From contig CM042039.1 of NCBI GenBank assembly GCA_023525975.1, positions 15,964,501 through 16,028,500 on the forward strand: a stretch of 64,000 nt of DNA. The letters run 5' to 3'. Position 1 is the first letter of the stretch, and the number at the start of each line of letters is the position of its first letter. The translations under genes and the position numbers were made by a program. The notes beneath the pieces are model-generated. The model had not been told where the DNA came from and did no database searches. It saw nothing but the letters and a program-made list of their open reading frames with translations. Origin of the DNA: Smallanthus sonchifolius (lineage: Eukaryota; Streptophyta; Magnoliopsida; Asterales; Asteraceae). Positions 55,367 to 64,000 of this stretch are shown one piece after another.

Positions 55367-55650
55367 CAGACACGGTCGCGCTAATCATATAGCGCGGTCG
55401 TGCTTCATGAGACACGGTCGCGCCAAATACCAGCGCGGTCGTGCCTCACACACTCAGACCCATCATACCTTTGGCTAGACTTGGTCATACCTCAAAACCC
55501 TAGACATGGTCGTGCCTAGTCCAGGACACGATCGTGCTTAGAGAACAATCCAATTGTGCATTCTGTTTGATCAACACGGTCGCGCCCTGACTAGCATGGT
55601 CGTGCCCGTGGTTCGAGCACGATCGTGCCCTTCCCAGGCACGGTCGTGTG
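55367..55650. repeat. CACGGTCGCGCC motif cluster 2 in LTR of D
   Basis: About twelve copies of CACGGTCGYGCC or decayed forms (GCGCGGTCGTGC, CACGATCGTGCC) at irregular 20-40 bp spacing. Many differ by C to T or G to A at CG sites, the pattern expected from loss of methylated cytosine. Confidence 0.88.
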
Positions 55651-56941
55651 TGAGTTAAATTTTGGTAGAATTAAAATTTTATATATTTTTCAAACAATAA
55701 ATATTCTGATTAAATTATAAAATAAAAATAGTTGATTTTTATAAAAAAAATGCATTTAATCCTATTTAGAAAGATCAAATATTTAATCTTGGAATAAATA
55801 GAAAATTATTTATTTAAAGTTTATAAAATATAATTTACATTTATTGTTAAACCTTAAAAAGTATTTTAATGGTTACGTTACATATATTATAAATAAATAA
55901 ATAAAGAAATGATTATTTATTTAATTTATATTTAAACAAAAACAATTAATTATTTATACTAAATTATAACTAATACTTACAATGTTTTCATAAACAATAA
56001 TTATTTACATTACTTATTTAATTATTCAAACTCGAACCTTAATCAAAATATTCTAAAAATATTCTTTCAAACTTTATATTTTATTCAATACTTTCAATTA
56101 CAAATCAATGACTTTTTACACAAGTCCAAATTAAACTTTAGACTTAAACTTTTGTATACACTATTAATACCATATACATTACACTTTAGGTTAACTTGTG
56201 CGTTTCAAGGATTCTTATTACTATCTAGTATCTTTTGTTAGCTACGCCTTCGAACCAAGTGAATATTTCATAGTCCCTTTTACTCTTTTACACTTTTGGG
56301 GTGAAACATGAACTCTATCAAATTACATGTTTACATTTACACAAACAACACAAATAAAAATCCTATTTACATTCATGTGTGCAATTTTAGCTTTATGCCC
56401 GAGTGCTATGTGTGGTAACTTTTGTGAACACTTATGTGCAATCATTAACTATTCAAGCAGACGGTTTTCAATGATAGATCTATTGAGTCTGACAAACCCA
56501 CCCATATTGGGGTGATTGATACCGACAACACAATTTTGCATGCTAGTTACAATGGTTTGATTGTACTTGGTTACACAATAGTTGCTCCCCATAAATGCCT
56601 TATTTACCATGTTATGTATGGATTTGTTTCTCAAACTATATGCTATCTATATACAAAACTGTGTTATACTCATCAACTTTTTAGTTGACTTTATTTTATT
56701 CATGTTTCTTGTCCTAATATGTGAGATTGATCAAGATGTGCTACATATAGGCTTGGACTTAGTTAAAATAAATAAAGAACTTATGTATTTCGATTATGTT
56801 TCTTTTCTTGAAATTGGTTTTGTTTGAATGTTTGTAATGAAATTTGACAATTAATATATTTCAATTTAGTCAACCTTGTGCTTATGAATAGTCTACATGT
56901 CCCGCCCCGACGTTTCCGCCATCGGTCGGGGTGTGACAGTT

Positions 56942-56953
56942 TGGTATCAGAGC
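56942..56953 (+). promoter_or_regulatory. Primer-binding site of D
   Basis: TGGTATCAGAGC three bases after the 5' LTR, initiator methionine tRNA type. Confidence 0.93.
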
Positions 56954-57159
56954 CTTGGTTATAGGGAATTAGGTTATTAGACACTTTGACCTAGACTATA
57001 ACTTTAGGACACCCACTTATGCCATGCTTCATGTTTATATGATTATGTGCTACATGTTACGTGTTACATGTTATGTGTTACATGCTATGTGTTACATGCT
57101 TACTATGATTAGTTATTATTTCATTTTTGATGCATTACTTGTTAAAAGTTCATGACTTA

Positions 57160-57612
57160 TTAGGATATCCTTAAATAATAATTAAATAAACAATATCCCT
57201 TTCCTATATCCTAAAACCTCATAATATTCTTATCTCCTTCTCTATCTATATCTTTCTTAGTATGTGGAAACTTCATGAAGCTAAATCTATAAAATTTCTT
57301 TATCTCCTCGTTAAGGTTTTTAAACTTTGTTAATTATTTGAGGACAGGTGCAATCTGGAAGGGTGACACCTGTATTTTGACACCTGTATTAGGATATCCT
57401 TAAATAATAATTAAATAAACAATATCCCTTTCCTATATCCTAAAACCTCATAATATTCTTATCTCCTTCTCTATCTATATCTTTCTTAGTATGTGGAAAC
57501 TTCATGAAGCTAAATCTATAAAATTTCTTTATCTCCTCGTTAAGGTTTTTAAACTTTGTTAATTATTTGAGGACAGGTGCAATCTGGAAGGGTGACACCT
57601 GTATTTTGGGTT
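57160..57612 (+). repeat. 229 bp tandem duplication in leader of D
   Basis: The segment beginning AGGATATCCTTAAATAATAA is repeated with a period of 229 bases (57162 and 57391), apparently without substitutions. It ends at CACCTGTATTTT. Just upstream (57045-57105) a short GTTACATG/GTGTTACATG microsatellite occurs. Confidence 0.93.
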
Positions 57613-57896
57613 TTCTATCTAGGAAAGCATTTCGCATAAATCCCAATCAACCGAGGGACCCGTATGCTTTCCTGGGAATTCCCGAGATGAGTGTTTACTT
57701 ATAGGCTAAAGCATGTCTCCTTGAAAATTATATAAGTTTAATTAACCTTAATGTGTCATAGTATTCAAGTGATTATATCACTATTTGAGTACAATCCAAA
57801 CTATGATTATCTATTTATTTTGTTATCTTATTCTATTAAATCCAAACAATTCTCATAAGTTCTTACATCTTTTCTTGTCTTGTGAAAATCTGTAGA

Positions 57897-60800
57897 ATGC
57901 CTCCTCGTTGTGCTCCCGCGGCCAACACCAGTACCGACATTGCTGCTATTCTTGCACAAATCGTGACACAACTCACTCAAGCTAATAGTGCCACCAATGG
58001 TAACAATGGTGGTAATGGTAGTAATAGTGGTAATGGTGGCAATGGTGGAAATGGTGGTAACAACCCATCTCAATGCACTTTCAAGCATTTCAACTCGTGT
58101 AATCCTCCCAAGTTCTATGGTACCGAAGGAGCTACCGGACTTCTTCAATGGTTCGAAAGTATTGAGAACACCTTTCTCAATAGTGACTGTCCCGACAACC
58201 TTCGTGTTCGTCATGCCACAAGTGTCCTACAAAAACGGGCACTCACGTGGTGGAATGGAGAGAAAAGAAATAGAGGTGTGGATGTAGCAATGGCCTTACC
58301 TTGGGATGAAGTTAAAAGGCTAATGACCGAGGAATTCTGTCCTAGAAATGAAGTGAAGAAACTTGAAGCCGAATTTTGGGATCTTGCCCAAGATAGTGGC
58401 GAAAGCTTGGCATATACAACTTGGTTTCACGAGTTAAGTCTTCTCGTGCCCCACATGGTCACTCCTTTGTCCTGCTGCATTGAAAAGTATATTGGGGGAC
58501 TACCTAGGCAAATTCAAGATACTGTCCTAGGAAGAAATCCTGCAACACTTGAGGATGCGATCCGTTTGTCCGCTAACTTAACCGATAATCATGTGAAGGC
58601 GGGGACTCTTACTAAAAAGGGCACCAAGAAAGTCTCCGACACTGCAACTCCTTCCACCCACAACAAAGAAGCCATAACTGAACCCTCCCGGCATAATAAG
58701 AAGAGAAAGGCTAGAAATTTTGCGGTGGTCACTCCTGCTATTCCTGTTAACCAAGCTGCACCTATGGTTCAAGCACCGACCAAAAAGCCATATGTTGGAA
58801 TCTACCCACTTTGTACCACCTGCAACTACCATCATCCCCAAAGCATCCCATGTCGCCTTTGTACTCATTGTGGGAGATATGGCCATACGGTCAATGTTTG
58901 TAGGGTCAAAGCTCTTGCGGGCCAAGTCAACCCACCAAACCAAACCAACACCCAAGTGACTAATCAAGGTACTCCCGCTATTGCAAATGGGCGTGCATGT
59001 TATGAATGTGGCAACCCGAACCATTTCCTTGATCAATGCCGAAGATTGGTTAATGCTAGCCAAGGTGGAGCTCGTGGGCGTGCTTTAAACATAAACGCCA
59101 ATGAAGCTCAAGCCAACAATGATGTGATCAATGGTACGTTCCTTGTAAATAGTCAATATGCCTCCATTTTATTTGATACCGGTGCCGATAAAAGTTTTGT
59201 GTCACTTAATTTTGAGCCTTTACTTACAAAGACACGATCCCAATTAGAGAAAACCTTTACCGTCGAAATAGCAAATGGTGACTCCCTTACAATTGACTCC
59301 GTTATCTATGACTGCTCCTTAGAACTTAATGATCATGCATTCCCAATCAACCTTGTTCCAATGCCACTAGGAAGTTTTGATATCATCATAGGCATGGATT
59401 GGCTATCAAATCATCATGCCGAAGTCATCTGTTTCGAGAAGTGCATCCGAATACCTCTACCATCGGGAGAAACGTTGAGAGTCTTTGGTGAAAAGCCTTG
59501 CAAAGGGCTTAAATTAATGTCATGCACTACTGCTCAAAAGTACTTACGAAAGAATTACGTGGCCTTTTTGGCCCATATCGTTCAAAAGGATGTCAAAAAG
59601 AAGAGTATTCAAGATATCCCCATTATCCGAGATTTTCCTGAAGTATTCCTCGAAGACTTATCCGGTCTTCCACCCGTTCGTCAAGTAGAATTTTGGATTG
59701 ATCTTGTGTCCAGAGCTAACCCCGTGGCTAGAGTTCCTTACCGTCTTGCACCTTCTGAAATGCAAGAACTTGCAAGTCAACTTCAAGAGCTCTCCGACAA
59801 GGGATTCATTCGTCCAAGTCATTCACCGTGGGGTGCACCCGTCTTGTTCGTCAAAAAGAAAGATGGATCATTCCGCATGTGTATTGACTACCGCGAACTC
59901 AACAAACTTACCATCAAGAACCGTTACCCTTTGCCTAGAATTGATGACCTCTTTTATCAACTTCAAGGTTCTACTTAAATCTCGAAGATTGATCTTCGAT
60001 CCGGTTATCACCAACTCCGTGTGCAAGAAGACGATATTCCAAAGACTTCCTTCCTAACAAGGTATGGTCATTACGAGTTCATGGTTATGCCTTGCAGTTT
60101 TCATGGACCTCATGAATCGTGTGTGCAAACCGTACCTTGATAAGTTCGTAATCGTTTTCATCGATGACATCTTAATCTATTCCAAGACTAAAGCCGATCA
60201 TGAGCAACATCTTAGATTGGTTTTGGATCTCTTGAAGAAAGAAAAACTATATGCCAAATTCTCCAAATGTGAATTTTGGCTAAAGGAAGTTCAATTTCTT
60301 GGTCACATCGTCAACGACAAGGGTATTCATGTTGACCCTGCTAAGATCGAAACGGTTAAAAATTGGAATGCCCCGAAGACTCTCACTGAAGTTCGTTCAT
60401 TTCTTGGTCTTGAGGGATATTACCGTCGTTCCATCTCAAACTTCTCTAAGATTGCTGTCCCCCTTACCGCTTTGACCCACAAGGGTAAAACTTATGAATG
60501 GGGACCAAAACAAGAAGAAGCTTTCCAAACTCTCAAGCAAAAGTTATGCAATGCTCCTATCTTGACTCTCCCTGATGGGAATGATGATCTTGTTGTCTAC
60601 TGTGATGCTTCCAACCAAGGTCTTGGTTGTGTCCTCATGCAACGAGGCAAAGTAATCGCCTACGCATCATGAAAACTCAAGATTCACGAGAAGAATTATA
60701 CGACGCACGATCTCGAGTTAGGTGCGGTCGTATTCGCATTGAAGATTTGGAGACATTATCTCTATGGCACAAAATGCGTGGTGTTCACCGACCACAAAAG

Positions 60801-63027
60801 TCTCCAACACATCTTCAACCAAAAGGAACTCAATATGAGACAACGACGTTGGGTTGAACTCCTTAACGACTATGACTGCGAGATTCGTTACCATCCCGGC
60901 AAAGCGAATGTTATAGCCGACGCTTTGAGTCGAAAGGACCATGTCATGCTTCAATGTGTCCGTATTCAAACCGACATTCAAAAACCACATCTTAGAAGCT
61001 CAACACGTCTCGGTCACCAAGGGTAACATGTATGAGGAAATGTCGTGTGGTGTTGAACTCCAACTTGAATCAAAACCCAATGGCTTACTTTATTACTTGA
61101 ACCGTACTTGGGTTCCCGATCGCGATGATCTCCGTACATTTCTTATGAACGAGTCTCACAAGACTCGTTATTCTATTAATCCTGGTGCGGATAAAATGTA
61201 CCAAGACCTTCGCCAGCAATATTGGTGGCCCGGTATGAAGAAAGACATTGCCCTTTATGTTGCCAAATGTTTAACCTGCTCCAAAGTCAAAGCCGAACAT
61301 CAACGTCCTTCTGGTTTGCTTGAACAACCGGAAATTCCCGTGTAGAAATGGGAGAACTTAGCTATGGATTTTATTACCAAACTCCCTCGCACCTCGAGTG
61401 GCTATTGCCTACCTCCCAAAAATTTTACCCGTTTGAGAAGATCCGGTCTAGTAGCTTTAGTATTTAGTGTTTTGTGATTTGTTTGGTAAAAAAATAAAAA
61501 AAAGAGAAAAAGAGAAAAACCAAAAAAAGAAGAAGAAAATATCTGAGAAAAATACAAAAAAGAATGAGAATAAATGTGGTAGTAGTTTGAAAAAAATAAA
61601 TAAATAAATAATGCGAGGCTTTGTAGTTAGTTAATTAGTTAAGTTTATTTAGATGTAATAATAAGACCGGGTCAGATCATTAGCTACTACATATATATTT
61701 CCATTTCCTACCCATATGCCTAGCCACGTTCCAACCCTTAAGTCCCTTTGATTCACGTGCGCATTTTAGTAAATTCTTTAGGCGAAGGACCGATTTAAGT
61801 ACAAGCCTATTATTGTGCAATCACCCATTTGCTTTAAGTGTGTTCTAGCTCATCCTTGCTAGTTACTATTTGTCGCCGAGAGGAGAGTCATTGTGAGGGG
61901 TGTGTTATGCGGGGTTTAAGAAAAAGTTAGTAAAATGAGGACATTTGTTTGCTTGATTCATGTTGATCGCTTGAGGAGTTATGAGTGGTTTTTGATGAGT
62001 TGCTTGGGGGCAAGCAACGGTTAAGTGTGGGGATGTCACCAAATCTGCACATTTCTTGCCTATCCGCGAAGACTATAAGGTTGAGAAACTAGCCCGAATT
62101 TACATTGATGAAATTGTGAGCCGTCATGGTGTTCCCTTGAACATAATATCCGATCGAGATGCCCGGTTCACTTCTCGATTTTGGCAATCTCTCCAAACTG
62201 CTCTTGGCACACGATTGGATTTGAGCACGGCTTACCATCCTCAAACTGATGGTCAGACCGAGCGAACAATCCAAAATCTTGAAGACATGCTTAGAGCTTG
62301 TGTAATCGATTTTGGTGGCAATTGGGATTGACATTTATCCCTCATTGAGTTCTCCTACAATAATAACTACCACACGAGTTTCAACATGACTCCATTTGAA
62401 GCTCTCTATGGTCACAAGTGTCGTTATCCTATCTGTTGGAACGAGATTGGTGAAGTACAAATCATCGGTCCCGAGCTAATTCAAGAAACATCCGACATGA
62501 TTATACAAATCCGTGACAACATTCGAGTAGCGAGAAGTCGGCAAAAGAGTTATGCCGACAAACGTCAAAAACCCTTGGAATTCCAAGTCGGTGACCTTGT
62601 TCTTCTTAAGGTGTCCCCGTGGAAGGGTGTGATCCATTTTGGTAAGAATGGCAAGTTAGCACCTCGCTATGTTGGTCCATTCAAGATCCTTGAAAGGATT
62701 GGGAAAGTGGCTTACAAACTCGAGTTACCTCCATCTCTTGGCAATGTGCATCCTACATTTCATGTATCTAATCTGAAGAAATGTCTCGCTGATGAGAATC
62801 TCCATATACCACTTGATGACGTGCGCATTGATGAAACGATGCACTTCGTTGAGAAACCGGTAGAAATTATGGATCGTGAAATCAAGCAACTCAAGCGAAG
62901 TCGTATTCCTATTGTCAAAGTTCGTTGGGAGTCTAAGTGTGGTCCTGAATTCACTTGGGAACGAGAGGACCAAATGAAACTCAAGTACCCCCATCTTTTT
63001 ACTGATGCCGTAGCTTCCTCTAACTAA
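57897..63027 (+). pseudogene. gag-pol polyprotein of D, broken
   Basis: It starts MPPRCAPAANTSTDIAAI. Gag has the Asn/Gly linker, KFYGTEGATGLLQWFESIE, ALTWWNGEK and the knuckles CTHCGRYGHTVNVC and CYECGNPNHFLDQC. The protease triad is in LFDTGADKSFVS. Reverse transcriptase shows YRELNKLTIKNRYPLPRIDD, a TAA at 59976, a deletion of about 20 bases near 60092 that removes the FGLTNAP region, then FIDDILIYSKT. RNase H starts VVYCDASNQGLGCV, with a TGA at 60670. A frame change near 60950, a TAG at 61343, a foreign insert at 61406-62037 and a TGA at 62329 damage the integrase. The C-terminal chromodomain-like block (VKVRWESKCGPEFTWERED) is intact. Confidence 0.93.
61406..62037. mobile_element. 632 bp foreign segment in the integrase of D
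   Basis: The coding sequence stops at ...TSSGY and resumes at TKSAHFLPIRED. About ten codons present at this point in C are missing, and 632 noncoding bases stand in their place. The segment has A-rich tracts (AAAAAGAGAAAAAGAG) and ends GCTTGGGGGCAAGCAACGG, TTAAGTGTGGGGATGT. That phrase resembles the polypurine region of Tat/Athila-type gypsy elements as I remember it. I see no duplication at its ends, so it was probably inserted with loss of target DNA, or copied in during repair. Confidence 0.75.
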
Positions 63028-63048
63028 ATTTCGGGACGAAATTCCCTC

Positions 63049-63061
63049 AACATGGGGAGAC
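63049..63061 (+). promoter_or_regulatory. Polypurine tract of D
   Basis: ATGGGGAGAC directly before the 3' LTR, nearly the same as in C. Confidence 0.85.
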
Positions 63062-64000
63062 TGTAACATTTCTGATTTTTAGTATCCGTATTTCAATTCA
63101 ATGTAATGCATAGTGCACTGTTTTGTTCTATTTGTACCATCAATTAAATACTATACTTCCATGCAAATCCATAAATTTTACTCGGTTATATTCTATTAAA
63201 ACACTACATAAGTACCTATTTATACAAATACGTCAAAGACTAAAGTTACAAGGTCTGATGTTGAAAATTTACAAGAAACCCTAATAGGCACGGTCGCGCC
63301 TCGTTCTGGCACGGTCGCGCCAAGTGCTATGGCACGGTCGCGCGCCTTGCTTCGGAACGGTCGCGCCTCATATTGGCACGGTCACGCCTTTTATCAGTTG
63401 AAACGTAAATACAAACTTTAATCACAGAGACGTTCGATTTCATAACCGTTCGACGCGTTTTCACCATTAACAAACTCAATAAACTCTTTTCATCATAACA
63501 ATTACAGCAAATAAACAAAATTTCGTCGATTCAACTAATAACCATCCAATTCTCTCACAAGACCGTCGAATTTACCATTCTGATTACGATTATCCTAACC
63601 CAACATTCTATCAATCCTCTCTGAAGCTCCCGGGAACACCGAGTCAGTCAGAATTGCAGAAGAAGGCGCCGGAAACCGAACTCGTCGTCGCCGAAATTTC
63701 TCTCTACCGAACACTGTTAATTCGTCGTCCTTCCGGGTAATTGAAACCTCTCATACTTACGTTTTAGTCTACTAATCAAAATCCCTAATCTAATTTGGGC
63801 TTACAATACGGGAATCATCACGAACCAGAGTCTAGTTTTCGTTCAAAATAGATTTAATCGAATCGAATCTTAGACACGCTTTAAATACAATTAATCTCTA
63901 CAAAAAGATTCATGATGATCTAATGGGTGAAAGCCCCATGAATTCCGACATTTACAATATAAGAATTAGTCAAATTGAATCTGTTTTGGAACAGACACGG
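63062..64000 (+). repeat. 3' LTR of D, cut by the window edge
   Basis: Matches the first ~970 bases of the 5' LTR, with a 16 bp loss near 63108, one fewer CACGGTCGCGCC unit and scattered substitutions. The divergence is clearly greater than between the LTRs of C. Confidence 0.95.

Larger units (their letters stand above)
54399..56938 (+). repeat. 5' LTR of D (2,540 bp)
   Basis: It starts TGTAACATTTC and ends CGGGGTGTGACA. It contains two clusters of the motif CACGGTCGCGCC (54640-54770 and 55367-55650) and a very AT-rich middle. Its end resembles that of the LTR of C (GGGGTGTGACA), fitting the same lineage. Confidence 0.93.
54399..64000 (+). mobile_element. Element D, gypsy, Tekay-like, runs off the window
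   Basis: The 5' LTR is at 54399-56938 and the 3' LTR starts at 63062 and is cut by the window edge. Both begin TGTAACATTTCTGATTTTTA. Gag-pol of the same general type as C lies between them but is clearly older: several stops, a small deletion in reverse transcriptase and a 632 bp foreign segment in integrase. The target duplication cannot be checked, because the right end is outside. Confidence 0.95.

Noticed and set aside
56327..56984. Hydrophobic short frames near the end of D's 5' LTR
   Set aside because: They result from T-rich LTR sequence and have no recognisable domain; the region is noncoding LTR by comparison with the element layout.

Overview
This is plant nuclear DNA made almost entirely of transposable elements. 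I see eight or more element classes, spliceosomal introns, 'TGGTATCAGAGC' initiator-tRNA primer sites, MULE, hAT and Harbinger transposases, and one host gene fragment of the plant AMT2 ammonium-transporter type. The gag, accessory and LTR types resemble those I know from Asteraceae. That placement is an inference and could be wrong.

Layout. 1-4227: noncoding DNA with a ~390 bp repeat present twice and a scrap of reverse-strand copia pol. 4228-14168: a tandem array of two ~4.25 kb units plus one short third unit. Units 1 and 2 each carry a 3'-truncated Mutator-like element (MULE) whose transposase stops just before the region that normally supplies the catalytic Glu. Unit 3 looks like the same host sequence without the MULE. 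14169-22790: small-element territory with a copia gag scrap, a Tourist-like MITE (TAA duplication), a decayed hAT gene on the minus strand, a MITE with a 9 bp duplication, a complete 2.9 kb hAT element with an 8 bp duplication, and a long-TIR MULE-type MITE. 22796-24604: the last two exons of an AMT2-type ammonium transporter; the 5' exons are absent. 24972-25320: a tRNA-derived SINE with a 16 bp target duplication. 25643-26292: a decayed PIF/Harbinger transposase.

26293 to the right edge is a nest of LTR retrotransposons. Copia element A (plus; LTR at 26293, pol ending at 53806) is split by copia-like element B (minus; 27337-47096; duplication GTAAT). B is split by gypsy/Tekay-like element C (plus; 33075-43650; duplication GCTGC). 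A second gypsy element D (plus; 54399 to beyond 64000) sits in the 3' part of A. C is the youngest and least damaged. B has no protease, integrase or reverse transcriptase, only a gag and a very long accessory frame in the env position. Short hairpin-forming palindromes, different in sequence in each family, cluster in the LTRs of A, B and C and in an LTR-like stretch inside A. This repeated architecture and the pol-less element B are the most interesting signals. No rRNA, tRNA gene, CRISPR array or prokaryotic operon is present.
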